The translations under genes were made by a program, and so were the position numbers. From Clitopilus passeckerianus (taxonomy: Eukaryota > Basidiomycota > Agaricomycetes > Agaricales > Entolomataceae), in contig CALYLX010000139.1 in the NCBI GenBank assembly GCA_944990035.1, forward strand, positions 558,001 through 622,000: 64,000 nucleotides of DNA, in the 5' to 3' direction. Under the pieces are notes generated by a model. The model was not told the DNA's origin. It saw only the letters and a program-made list of their open reading frames with translations, and did no database searches. Below are positions 22,201 to 33,739 of the stretch, piece by piece. Each line of letters starts with the position of its first letter. Position 1 is the stretch's first letter.

Positions 22201-25200
22201 TATTAACCCGTTCTAATGGAACGCGACAGAACCGAGCGGAACACGATTTCGCTAGATTGTATCACTGGCAGGTGTCGTTCTGCACACGAGGCTTCCGCTA
22301 GGTGATTATTCCGAGGTAAAGCGTATCAGCCCTCCGTAGACGCGTTCTTACGCCGAGTTTTGGGTCCTCAAAGCCGTCGTCGAGCAGGAGCAGAACGTTG
22401 TCGACGGGGAGGAGAAGGTGAGGACCGACGTATGAGCGAAGGGGGAGAACTTTTGAAGTGCAAGTTACAGCGCCACATATAATATAAATTGGGAAAAAAT
22501 AAATAATGACGATTATGAATGATGATTTGCCTGGGGACGACACACCGAGGGCCTGTGAATCTCTCAGGGTCTTTCCCACGACCATGGAAAATAATTGGAT
22601 ATTTATTTTTGGATATTTATGGAAATCCGATCTTTCGGGAGTTTTCCGGAGATGGTAATTCTCATCGTTTTGGCCTAGTTTTGGGGCTCTTTTGGCTATT
22701 TGGGGACAAAGCTTTCGGTGCATTCCGCTAAACCTTGTTTTTGCCATGGACGAGGTGCGTGGACCTCTTGTGTGCGTCTCTCTCATCGTCGTCAACTAGC
22801 TTCACACCTTGGACCTCCCTTCTTCTACGCTAGCCGGCTTTAAACAACAGCCACAATTATATTTCTTATTCTTGACCATTTTGCGCCCCATTTCCTTCAT
22901 CAACCATTTGTGTATTAAGGCCTTCTTCTCCATTCCATTGTTATTGACCGACATAGCCATCTGGTCATGCTCCCGGTCCTCCTTCATCTGTCAAAGTCAC
23001 GCACGGTACCTTCGTCAGGAACACTTCCGGACTCAAGTCCACCCCAAATATACCACTCATAATTCAAAAGTCCCCTTTCTTCCTAGTTCTGATTGCTGAA
23101 TAAATTACTTCTACGGACCTTAGAATATCCCTGTATAATGAATATCCATAAGCATTTCTAGACAATGAACGAACATTCCTGTCTATTCGAAGCCTGTCCA
23201 ATGCCCGACGTCCCCTTTGTCAAAGTTGATTAGAAATCGTGAGCAAAGCCATCCCCGCGAAGCGCCCACGAGTTCTCCAGGATCGACGGGGTTGCATTTT
23301 AGCCTATGACAGGTCATGCAGGGTAACCATCCCTCTTCGCGTCCGTTATCCGTTGCAAAGTCCGTGCGGTGAGGCCAGGTGCTAATCCCCAAACTCATCT
23401 CCTTTCCGAACCTCCCTCGTGGCCGACCCGGTCACACTAAATCGCTGCAATCCTGTTGAGTTGTACTCATATACGCCCTTGTAACGGACCTACTACAAAC
23501 ACGAGCCCGTTTCAGGAATGCACTTGCCCTCGGATACACACTACTATATGCAAAAGTCAGACGACTCGAAATTCGAGGCGATGTGAAATTCAGGACTTCC
23601 AGCTCAGTCGGCGCAAGATCTTCCTTCCATATAGTCCTTCCGAGGCACTTCGCCTTTGCTCCCCCAACTCTGCTCATACATGAACGTATACAGCGCAGGC
23701 AGGCGTATGTTTTCCGAGATCGCAACGTGTTGTTGCTAGTGAGAGTATCGAATACTCAATCATGACATACACAATATTTCTCCCCCCATCCCTACCAAGG
23801 ACCATCCATGCAATCATCGTCACTGCTAGCGACGTTCCGTCCCGTCTCCGCCAACCCTGCGCATCGTGGTCCTCAGACATTTCGCTTCTTTTCTCTCCTA
23901 CCCTGAGCGCGTTGCGCCAACCTGTTGTCCAAGCCCAAATGCAGCAACAGCGCTGCGCGCATTGGCCCGCTTAGCACCGCTTAAGACGGCTGTTTACCCC
24001 AAGAGGAACCATCACCCTGAACTTCCAAAGATTGACAAGCGAAAATCCCCATACTGAAGTCGCATCACCGCCCTTCCCCATTTACCGCGAGTCGTATGAT
24101 ATTTTCTTCTTTTTCAACGAGTTGCCTATGTTATGTTGCCGGGCGGTGTACGTCGGGAGTTGCCAGAGGACGAGAAGGCGCATGATTTCCAGGCTTGGGA
24201 AGACTAAGACTTGGATTAGCGGTTTGGTAGAGTACCGGCACGAGTGGTAGCCTGTACGGATATGTTTTAATTCCTGCTTACTTAGTTACTAGGATTGGGA
24301 ATCACTAATAGAAATTCCAGGAAGGGGATTGGGCGGTGATATGAGATTAGATATACTCGCGAACATGATGGACATGAGTTCTCCACAATCTCAGAGAACC
24401 AGAAGTCCATTGGGACGACTGATAGAGATTTCCTGGGACCAACGCTGGATATACCATTCGGGTGAGAGTTTTCTTGTCGGTCGCCTCGGTCTCAATTAAT
24501 GCGGTCTCTTCGTTACTTCCCGCAGTTAGCATGGCCCAACCGCACAAACCATACGACAATTAATCCGGTAATCGCCCGCCCCGAGAGGGAGCATATGCGC
24601 CTCATCCCTACCCTCAACCCCACCATTCCCGACATCAACGTGCCCCTCGTTCATCCACCTCTCGGAGACTTTTGTGGTCGCGGCTAACTCAAGCGCGGAG
24701 AATATTCGCATTTCGACAAAGATAAAGATGGTTGCAGCCTTTCGTGACTTGTCCGAGATCTTGGCTAAAGATCGATACCGGCCTGCGTCTGTCCACGCCA
24801 ACAAAAACCCGAAGTTTGCTGACCTGAAATTCGGAGGAAAGTCAAATTGGGTTTTGAGGCCTGAGGGACTGTACGCATCAACGTCATCGATGACGGACTT
24901 TAATTTGAAGCTACTTTGATGCGGTATGTTTGTTTTTTTCGTATTTCCCATTTCTCTTTTTTCTCTCACAGCTACGAAGCGTCCACCTACGATCTCCACT
25001 TACCCGCTCAGGGTATCTCGCGGCAAATGCGGCATTGTGTATGTGGCACACGACAATGAGGCATTTTGGCAGCGACGAGTTTCGTCATATGTCAGGCTTC
25101 TGTTCTTCTATGAAGACAAATTCCAGAGTTCGAACTTCTTTCCTGGGGTTTGGGGTATTGACGTACCGCCGGCGTACATCATTGGCGGCCACCAGGCGAA

Positions 25201-27010
25201 TGAATACTTCATAAACTTGGTCCTGATCGGCACTTTTCTCGGGTTTCTCTGGGCTTGGATCCGTGGAATGTCGACATAAGCATGTCATACGGCTCTTTGC
25301 CAATCTTATTTCTTTCGATTCAAAACCTTATACCGGTGGGGGCGGCGTTCTCTTGTGTGCTGAATGATGTCAACGTAGGAGTACTTCGCTTTTCTACGAT
25401 ACGCCACCAGGAAATTGAAGAATGAAACTTGAGACTGGCAAGGCTTGGACTCATACCTCATGGACCTGCAGGAAATCGAACGGGTCTCGCCGAGTCTCCA
25501 CTTCTCCCCAGATCGCTGGTGACTAGGCTGCCAACCTACGCGGGGGTCCCGAAAGGAGGCGACGCTGGCTCCTCTCGATCCAACAAGGAACCTGCGGGAT
25601 TTCAGCCATCTCGGTTCTCTAACTCGGGTACTCACAAAGGCGGCGAATTAGAATGCCCTCAACTCCACGCTTCCGCTGCCTCCATTAACCTTTGGCTGTC
25701 CACTCAGGCTATCGAAGCTCCGAACCCCTAATGAGTGATTTTCGCCATCGTCACGACGGCTCTATCCCGGCTCTAAAAGGTATTGGATGATGGTCAGCCA
25801 ACTTAGAGCTACTTGGGCTCCAACTTTCGAATACCGGAAGGCGGATCCGGGGCCTATGGCTCTTACGGTAATGTTCTCGAATCCAGGTCTAACGCTATTG
25901 TCAGCAGAGACGAGTTACTTGATCATCCTCGTCCACCTCTGCGGGATTACAGAGACTTCCTCACCGGGAGGTTGCTTCGCCCGCGTGTCGGACGGTCCGA
26001 CTACGCATGTGTATGGTAATTTAATAACTACATTTCTCAATGAGCAATACTCGGCGGACTATTTTTGTGGATAGTGATAACTATTGTCCTTTCCACTCCA
26101 CTACCACGGTAGATATGTATCCAAATCTGTCCATATGGTAGCTAAATTGGATTGTGAAACGACAAATTTCCACCGTTGCTGGCGGATTCGTTGTCAAAGC
26201 CTTCGACTGTAAAGGGTTTTGTAAATCGTCCGTCTTCCCTGAAGACGCCTCTCCACTTCCTCAAAGCGGTTTCCCTTATAGTAAGTTATACTGCTCCGAA
26301 CCAATTACGCATTCAATGATTCGTAGACATCCTGTTCGGAGGTCGGGTTCTGAAATTAATTAACCTACATAGTTTATTGGATTCTTCAAGTTTACGCGGC
26401 TCACTGAAGAAGGCTCCCTCGCAAATGAAGCTTGAATCCCGACCTGCTCGCCATAACTCTATGACCCCCTAAACGCCCCTAGGATCCAACGGTGATCATC
26501 TGAGGTACGAAACAGGGACGCTTTTGAACACGGGAACGCTATTCAGCGTGGCACTGCTCCACAAACTGAAGGTTAATTTACCTCCGCCATCACACCGAAA
26601 GATCAGAATTAGTATGGATGATGCTCCTCGTTGCGTCATCGAACTTGCGCTTCTACCCAGCCTTGCTGGAACCTTTTGGCTACAACAGTATTCTTTCTGT
26701 GTTATTTTTTCGACAGCCCTGCAAGCAAGATGGACCGAGTGTCAGTGATCAACCAATTATTGCATGCTGAAGCCTTGAAACCTGGTCTCAACGCGGAGCT
26801 TGTGGGTACAATTCGGAGAGTTTGATGCAGGCTACACGAAAGTTTAGGATTTCCTTTTTTCCCTTTCCGGCTCCATAGGTATGCATGGCTTGTAACGCTG
26901 GAAGATTCAAGGTACGCCACCACGCGTTCTTTGGTCGGATATCGGAGCCATCAGAACCCTGAATCTGACGTGCGAAGAGGAAAAGATCTAAGAAGACTAA
27001 GTATCACGAT
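22201..27010. other. Long gene-poor interval
   Basis: About 4.8 kb with no gene I can defend. Overlapping frames at 24.9-25.3 kb look mildly protein-like on both strands (plus: ANEYFINLVLIGTFLGFLWA; minus: DQVYEVFIRLVAANDVRR) but have no clean start or splice partner, so this may be a relic. No tRNA, simple repeat or mobile element was recognised. Confidence 0.4.
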
Positions 27011-27060
27011 GAAATAATTCATAGCGAGGTCGATGTGACCAAATTTACAACGGGCGCGCT
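27011..27060 (+). repeat. Dispersed coding-like remnant, copy A
   Basis: Reads EIIHSEVDVTKF on the plus strand and matches two other copies at 29401 and 35130 over about 50-60 bp. The copies differ mainly while keeping the reading frame, which suggests relics of one exon from an unknown gene. Downstream words (GACCTAGAATAACTT) also recur, slightly altered, near 33460. Confidence 0.5.
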
Positions 27061-27327
27061 CAGTGTTCGTGACCTAGAATAACTTGGGTATGCATGTCGC
27101 CTATGTAAACCGTTCACACACTTCGAGAGACACGTACTCAAATTACGACACTCTCCCTCCCGTATGAATTTGGAACTTCACCAGGCGTAAACCTTCAATG
27201 TATACAATGAAATATCAGAGCCACATTCCCTATGTGAGATATTCCTCGTGGCCCAACACTCTACATGATATATTCGGGACGTTCGATCACACTGGTAACT
27301 AATTTTGAACTCTCATGTATGACCGGG

Positions 27328-28608
27328 TTAGGATGTGGCAATCCCCAACGACGGATGCAATCGCTGGATCGTTTGAAATTCTGGGGTATCTATAAAGCCG
27401 TGAAGGTTCAATTTCTCCAGGCCTTCACACCTCGCTAGAAACTGCCCAACCCTGCCCTCCAGATCCAAAATACCCGACGCGACTTCAAGGTTCCCATTGG
27501 CTGTGTGGCCGGATGAAGATAGTGTATGTCGAGATATGACGAGTTGGGTCAAGTTAGGTGTGACCATGAAGTTCAATAGTCCCCCTAAACAACCAGGCAG
27601 GTTGTTTGTGTCGCACAGAGTGACGTCAAGAGTATGCATCAATGGAAGATGAACAGTTTGGCCTTGGGGAACGCATAAGTTTCGATGGTGAACGTTGGCG
27701 GAGTCCGATTGACTACCAGCCCACACAGCGAAAGTCTGCAGGTGACGGGTGTTGGATAGAATAATGTAGACATCTACGTATGTCTGCAGGAGGCCGACAC
27801 CTGTGAGAGCTAGGCGTGTAATCTTGGATGTTTCAGGGGACGATAGGTTGATTAGAAGGGGCTCCTTGCGTCGGGACAAATCTAACATTGTTTGCTGGAA
27901 CCATATCATGGTTGGCGGATTAGCGCGTGCTGGTTTAGAGCGATCCTTGATAGGGCCCGGGCCATTGCTTCCTGGTGGATCAACCCAGGCCTCGATGGAA
28001 ACCTTCGGTGTTGCAACACCTGTCCATGTATCGAACAGTCTCTCTTCAAATATTGGCCTCACCGGGGTGTAAATGGGACGGGATGGGGAACGCACAAATT
28101 TGAGATGAATTTCTGATAGGCTGATGAAAAACTTCTTCGGTAGAACATGGAAGCGTAGACGGGCGAACTCAAACTCCTCCACATTCTGGAAGAGCATTGA
28201 AAGGGAGGAGATCCGATTCGCAAACGGGTTGCAGCAGTGTGGAAGGGCCTTTTCGACCAGTGCAACGGCAGGGTTGGACGGATCCAATACAGGGAAGGTG
28301 CTGCCGCCGGTACGTTCTTCTAGTAATCTCGTCAAGCGCCACCATACGATGGTTAGCCTGTGTTTGGATGTCTGTGCCCTCCTGATGATGGTCTGAATCG
28401 TCTCCTGAGTAGCCATGCGAGGTGCACCAATGGTTACAGTCATGTTAACCTAGAGGCCTGGAGATCTAAGCGCGATGAGGCGAAAACGGGATGACACATG
28501 TGGAAGAGTCCATGGATTGGACCCATTTGTGAACGATGCTGGAAGATTTACTTCTTCGACCGCGAGCTTGACAACACGATGCAAGACCTCATTTGGAAGT
28601 GTGTCCAT
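27328..28608 (-). pseudogene. F-box-like protein with a nonsense codon at the conserved Trp
   Basis: An ATG at 28608 opens MDTLPNEVLHRVVKLAVEEV, the F-box-like start of this family. At about 28448 the codon for the conserved Trp of SPGFW is TAG. The remaining 371 codons (from an internal ATG at 28443) are fully open to TAA 27328 and keep the paralogue blocks FFISLSEIHLKFV, FDTWTGVATPKVSIEAWV and LPLMHTLDVTLC. A single G-to-A change therefore accounts for the break. A truncated protein starting MTVTIGAP would lack the F-box. Closest relative in the window: the intact copy at 33740-35011. RNA editing or suppression is unlikely but not excluded by sequence alone. Confidence 0.8.
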
Positions 28609-29160
28609 TGGAAAGCAGTCAAACGATTTGCGACCAATACAAACCAGAGATCGAGGTCAAATGGAGGCCTAAGACGAGGATCCAAGAGGACTAAGGTATT
28701 TCGTAACGTAGAAGTATTGGGAGGAGTAAGAAAGTGATGAACCAAGCTCAGATTGGAATGTATGGTTATTTGTCATCCACCCTCCTCCTGATGAACGTTC
28801 TCGAACATATACTCAATAATACGGTGAACGTATAAGGCATGCTCACAGGATATCGTGCCTTACATTCTACTTTCCATTGCTATACCATGGTAAAAAACCG
28901 CGCAGAGAGATAACCAGTTCGAATACAACCGTATACGTGCACTGGGAGAGTGCCCTTACCTAGCGCCTCACTCGCATTCCATAGAAACCAAGGGTTGGTT
29001 CGCCAAGTAAACATTTTCAATCGTGAAAATTAGATTAGGTACATGTTTACAGGAATACTTGCAGTAAATCTGGTTTATATGGTAGGACTAAATGTCAAGA
29101 ATACGATTATATCGAAGTATCCTGAGTCTGAGGTCATGGAGCTGGATTAAACAGCTTGAG

Positions 29161-29330
29161 AAACGAGTGAGTTCTGGGGTATTGAGTAACGGGTTGTCCA
29201 GAGGGGACTCTAGCCATGTCATCTACGATCTAGCCTCGAAAGAGGTCCTAGCCCGTATCGACTTTCACCCCACGGTTGACTCGACAGCCACCGGCTTTTC
29301 TCAGGCTGAGGGTGCGATTACAAGGAGCTT
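29161..29330. pseudogene. Micro-inverted relic of the 37198-37789 gene
   Basis: On the minus strand 29161-29210 reads ESPLDNPLLNTPELTRF, matching the C-terminus of the small gene at 37198-37789. Immediately beyond, but on the plus strand, 29215-29325 reads SHVIYDLASKEVLARIDF and then HPTVDSTATGFSQAEGAI, matching the residues that precede that C-terminus in the intact gene. The two adjoining parts lie in opposite orientation, so the relic has a small inversion with a breakpoint near 29211. Flanking words such as TTAGGTACATGTTTA (29034 and 37086) show that the flank was duplicated too. Confidence 0.65.
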
Positions 29331-29400
29331 GTTATCAAATCTAAATGGGACGACCCCGTTGTGAATCCGACCTGCGGACAGATCGAAGAAGATTATACCA

Positions 29401-29490
29401 ACGGAGTCATTCATGTCGAGGTCGACGTGGCCAAATTCTACAAGGGTCGTGCTCGGCGTTCATGCCCAGTAGGAATCGCCCATAATGTGG
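29401..29490 (+). repeat. Dispersed coding-like remnant, copy B
   Basis: Reads GVIHVEVDVAKFYKGRAR and then PVGIAHNVDDCL on the plus strand. The second half recurs in inverted orientation near 33395-33460 (PVGIAYNVDDS on the minus strand). It is the longest copy of this unknown exon relic. Confidence 0.5.
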
Positions 29491-29649
29491 ACGATTGTTT
29501 ATGATCTCTATCAATTTTCTCGACTGGTAGCTATTTGGAACGATTTTAGATAGTTTGACAATGTAATTCCCAGCGAATGAATGAAATTTCGTGAAGTTCA
29601 CACTGTAAGGCTGATTGACCGATACATATCTTGATACTGTACCTCTATA

Positions 29650-31706
29650 ATGTCTTCTCAAGCTAAGCCGTCACGAACTCGGAAGAAGCGGCAAGATGCT
29701 CAGGCAGCCGATGCTTTGGCTGCGTTTACCGAATGGTTTCAGGCGCCTGCTGCTGAAATCTCGTCACTGAAGCGCGCAAATCCGTCAGACGGAGGAGATG
29801 CCGATGAAAATTGGAGATCTCGAAAAGCTCAAAAAACCAACGAGGTCTGCTCATTTCTCGCAGTTTGTAGGCACGGTGTTCTAACAAATAATATGTAATA
29901 GTTGACTTCAGGTCATGCAGCTAGCTTGGATGGGTCTCTAGGCGACATTCAGGCAGGAGACTATACCAGCCCCGATGATCTCGATCAGCCTTCGAGCCCG
30001 TCGCATTCTCTGATGGAAGAGAACCAACCTGGGGGTTCTCCGGATTCCATGGCGCGGGACGCATCCACTGATTCTCGCGAAGCACGTCCAGAGATCGATG
30101 AGGCACCAATCGAAGAAGAGATCCAACCTGCGCCACTTGATGTCGATCAGCAAATTGAAGAGGATATTGCGAGCGTTCGGATACATATCCCGACGCTTAA
30201 GACAACTGCCGAATTTATCAGCCAGCTCAAGAGCGCGACACTTGATGACACCAATATGGAACCAGAAGATAATGTCAGATGTACACCTCGTGAAAGCGCT
30301 CAAGGCTTTCATTGCTACCCAGCTCTCTTCACGGCAGACCTATAACGATATACGCAACATCAATTTATCAGTATATCCCGATGATCCTTTTCTTTCGTAC
30401 GATCAGATCAAGAGGCGTGTTGGTTGGATATCTGGTGTAACACCCATCTACCATGATATGTGCTTTAAGAGCTGTATCGGCTACACGGGACCCTACTCAG
30501 AGCTGGAGAAGTGCCCTGTCTGCTCTCGGAATCGCTATCACCCTGGAACGCAGAAGCCTCAGCGCCAGTTTGCAACAATTCCCATCGGACCGGTCCTCCA
30601 AAATTTCTACGCGTCGCCTGCAGAAACACCTGGGTCCGACGAAAATCCTCCAAGAGAAGTAAGTCCCGCTTCGATTGATGTAACCGATGCTCACATAAAT
30701 ACTAGGATCCTGGAAGACCAGAAGCACAGCCTGAACCCTCTCAAGCCACGGTCGCGAGCGAAAGTCAAGCTCCCGTAACCCAAAGTGGACCCGATGCAGC
30801 CACAGTCACGAGCGAGACTGAAGCTCCTGCCACTCAAAGTGGAACTCCTGCAGCCACTTCTACCGGTCGGTTTTCGATCCGTGATCCATTGTAAGTTGTC
30901 CTCTTTCGCTACGCTGACCTACGCAAAGTGGCTAACTTCGGACTCGGATGCAGCGCCCAACACAGTGGAGACGATAGTGAACCCGGGTCGGACAATGAGA
31001 ATGGGCGACCTTCAGAACCGTCTGGTGATGAATCCTCTTCGGATTCGGATTCGGAAGATGAGGAATCTTCATCCACGCAGCCTCGTACAGGTTCTGCAAC
31101 GACTTCAAGTGAGTAAAGGACTACTAGTCCCCGGATACTCATTGGAACAAGCTCTACAGGGACATCAAGTTCTTCTCAAAGGCCACCGACTGCGCCTGGC
31201 GACCAACCGCCAGCTAAACGACGAAAGGTAGCAGCACCAACTGTTGCTACCAGCACCACACGACCGAAGCTACGACCGGTACCAAGGAAGAGTGCAGTGG
31301 CTAATGCGCCTGCAGTCCCAGGGAAAGAGGACAACAATCGGTATCGTGTTCCTGTGTTTGTCACCCTTTCACTTTTGACGAGCCCAACTTCTAGGAATAT
31401 TGCTATGACGAGCTGGCTTGAAGAACATCCCAACGGGTTGCTGAAGGACTTCGACACCTACTGGGGCGGCCTCAATATCGGAGAGAAAAGGGTACGTGGT
31501 CGGCTTTCTCACTCCTCCAGTAGCCTAACGTCTTCACGACAGTCTTTCAAAAAGAAGAATACTCGAGGCAGCGCAGCCGCTCCCAGCACCGAAAACCCAG
31601 ACCGTAAGTGGCCTGCTCTGCTCACGCTTGAGGAGTATTGACCTCGGAGCTCGCTAGCAACGAACTAAGTTACCCAGACCAGACCAAAGGTGCGAGCACT
31701 CTATGA
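29650..31706 (+). mobile_element. Plavaka-like (Tnp2-type) transposase N-terminal fragment fused to an acidic ORF; frame-broken
   Basis: Modelled exons are 29650-29844, 29902-30658 (internal frame change near 30277), 30706-30890, 30954-31108, 31160-31340, 31395-31491, 31543-31610 and 31678-31706. The part at 30290-30640 carries the signature of fungal Plavaka/CACTA-like transposases: FLSYDQIKRRVGWISGV, then DMCFKSCIGYTGPYSELEKC and CPVCSRNRY, then FATIPIGP. The catalytic core that should follow is absent. Instead the frame continues into Thr/Gln/Ala repeats (TSETEAPATQSGTP), an acidic Ser/Asp/Glu tract, and a segment WLEEHPNGLLKDFDTYW ending in a basic tail. The break at 30277 is a single frame change. 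A cryptic 49-nt intron from GTCAGA to ACCCAG would restore phase but would remove residues that look conserved. It is probably a dead, chimeric or non-autonomous element; no terminal inverted repeats were found. Confidence 0.6.
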
Positions 31707-33739
31707 GTTCTAGTGGTTTTTTACGGCCGTCGCTGACTTCACAGAAATATGAGAATTCTCGCTTCTTTTGCATGCCCTCCCGCACCCGACAACTTTCAAA
31801 ACAAAACTACCTTTCTTCCTCCTTCAACAATTCCTCACCTCTTTCATCACGGCTCCAGCTGGCCTGAAGCGCACTTCATTCACGTCGCATCATAAGGCCA
31901 ACAACGAGGCTTCGGACTTGGCGGAATTTGGCCGATGTGGAGTTCTATGGGAATTGACGAGTAATCGTAGGGGATAGATTGGGAAATGAATGGAAATGGA
32001 CCCTAATCGATAAAAATCGTTTGTATTTGATGCCATTGATAGGTAGAAATAGATTGCAATTCTCTTGTAATTGATTGAAATAGAAATCTAGTATTTCGGT
32101 CAATTGCCATCTATTGAAGTCGATTCACACTGGGAACTGGTCAGATCCTGCAAGTTCTGAGGTACTCGTCTGAACTCGATAGCAATCGTCAATTTGCAAT
32201 CTCTGTCAATTACTGTCGTCCTAATTGACAGAAATCGACAAGCGGCCCCTGAACTCACGCTCTATCAATTTTTTTGCACATCCTTGATTTTTTTCGATCC
32301 CATTTACCAATCTATATAATCATACGGTCGACCTCAATTACTTGCTCCAAGTCCGACCACCCATGTGACGTGAACAGATTACTCCATTTGGTTGGTCACC
32401 TACTCCAAGATGTGGGGTGCTGTTTCCGACGCCTGCAACATCGGCCTCACGCTCTCTGAGGTTCTCCATACTACCACCAACATCAACAGGGGAAGCTGCG
32501 AAAATGGATCATTCTACTCGACTGATATGATCTATATGTCAAACCATACGTTGAATTCAGCAGAGCGACAAGTGGTGGGCTTCTGAGGTCATGGCTATCA
32601 CTTCGCCAGCTGGTGAAACCAGGTACGTACAGCAGCCAAAGAACCATTCCTGCTCTGAAACTGGGTGACATGCAGGAGCCCCAGGATCCGTAATTTTACT
32701 CAACGGAGCTTCTTGATGGGATAGGAATACATCCGTTTCCGAGGACGATCAAGTAACTTTCCCCTCCACCGGTTGGTCAAGCTCTGTGGGGCACCGTCTC
32801 CTCGACGCAATAGTGATTCCTTCCGATGAAGAACAGGCAAATCATTATCTTGAAGAAGGATCCAACTGGAAGGCCCATGTTTGGATACAGGTTCGTCGCA
32901 ATTCCTTATCCAATTGATTCAATATCACGGTACAAGTTTTCCGGCGCGTGGCGCCGTCACCATCATAGCCAAACATGGGTACGTATTGAGTCTGTTCCGT
33001 TCTGTAAACCTACCAGGCTGACCAGATACCATCTTCATTGTAGGTATGAATCTTTTCCGAGTCAGGAGTAGGTTTACATCGAATGCCGGACAATATCTAC
33101 CTCTAGAGATCTTATTAGAGTATTTCTGCAACACAGTCCAAATTTACGTTAAAATTGATCAAATTTTTGTCAAGTCTCGATGTTAGGGCTCCCGCTATCA
33201 AATTTTTGTTTGGGATGCTAAATCTAAGCTAAATTTTGTGGTTTGGGCGATTGTTGCTTTATAATGGATTTCTCCTTTCGATCAGAATGTGGCTCCGGCG
33301 TTGATAATAGTCGTAGAAAGAAATATGACTATAGAAAGTACACTACAAGTTTCCACCCCCAAATCCTACGAGATGGCGAAGCCGCATGTCTTGTAGATTA
33401 TATCGACAACAATCGTTACGAATCATCTACATTATAGGCGATTCCTACTGGGGTTCATGACCTGGAATAGTTGATGCATCTCTGCCCCGTGTGGAATTCT
33501 ACGTTTTACATACTAAGACATCAATATGTGTCCGATTTTGGCTATCGCTATACCATTTGACACTTGAAACCTTGCCAGGCATGGAACCGCTATGGGATTT
33601 TAGTATTAAAACATTTTCTCCAGTCATTTCTATTAACGCATAGTACATACTGTATATAATTTCCTTCAGTAACATTCGGGGCGTTATGTTTACACTTGTA
33701 CTTAGGTATTTATGGACTCTCATAGGGATGCTACGCGGG
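31707..33739. other. Intergenic, AT-rich with degenerate ATTGAT/GAAAT words
   Basis: No gene recognised. At 31975-32250 short words such as AATTGATTGAAATAG, ATTGATAGGTAGAAATAG and AATTGACAGAAATCGAC recur imperfectly, giving a low-complexity patch. The 33395-33460 segment is an inverted partial copy of the remnant at 29457-29530. Confidence 0.45.

Noticed and set aside
24526..24999. 157-codon minus-strand frame
   Set aside because: No family motif, no splice partner, and overlaps an equally plausible plus-strand frame; not enough to call a gene.
25429..25731. 100-codon plus-strand frame, GC-rich
   Set aside because: Non-ATG start and composition resembling random open sequence; also checked for a tRNA fold, none found.
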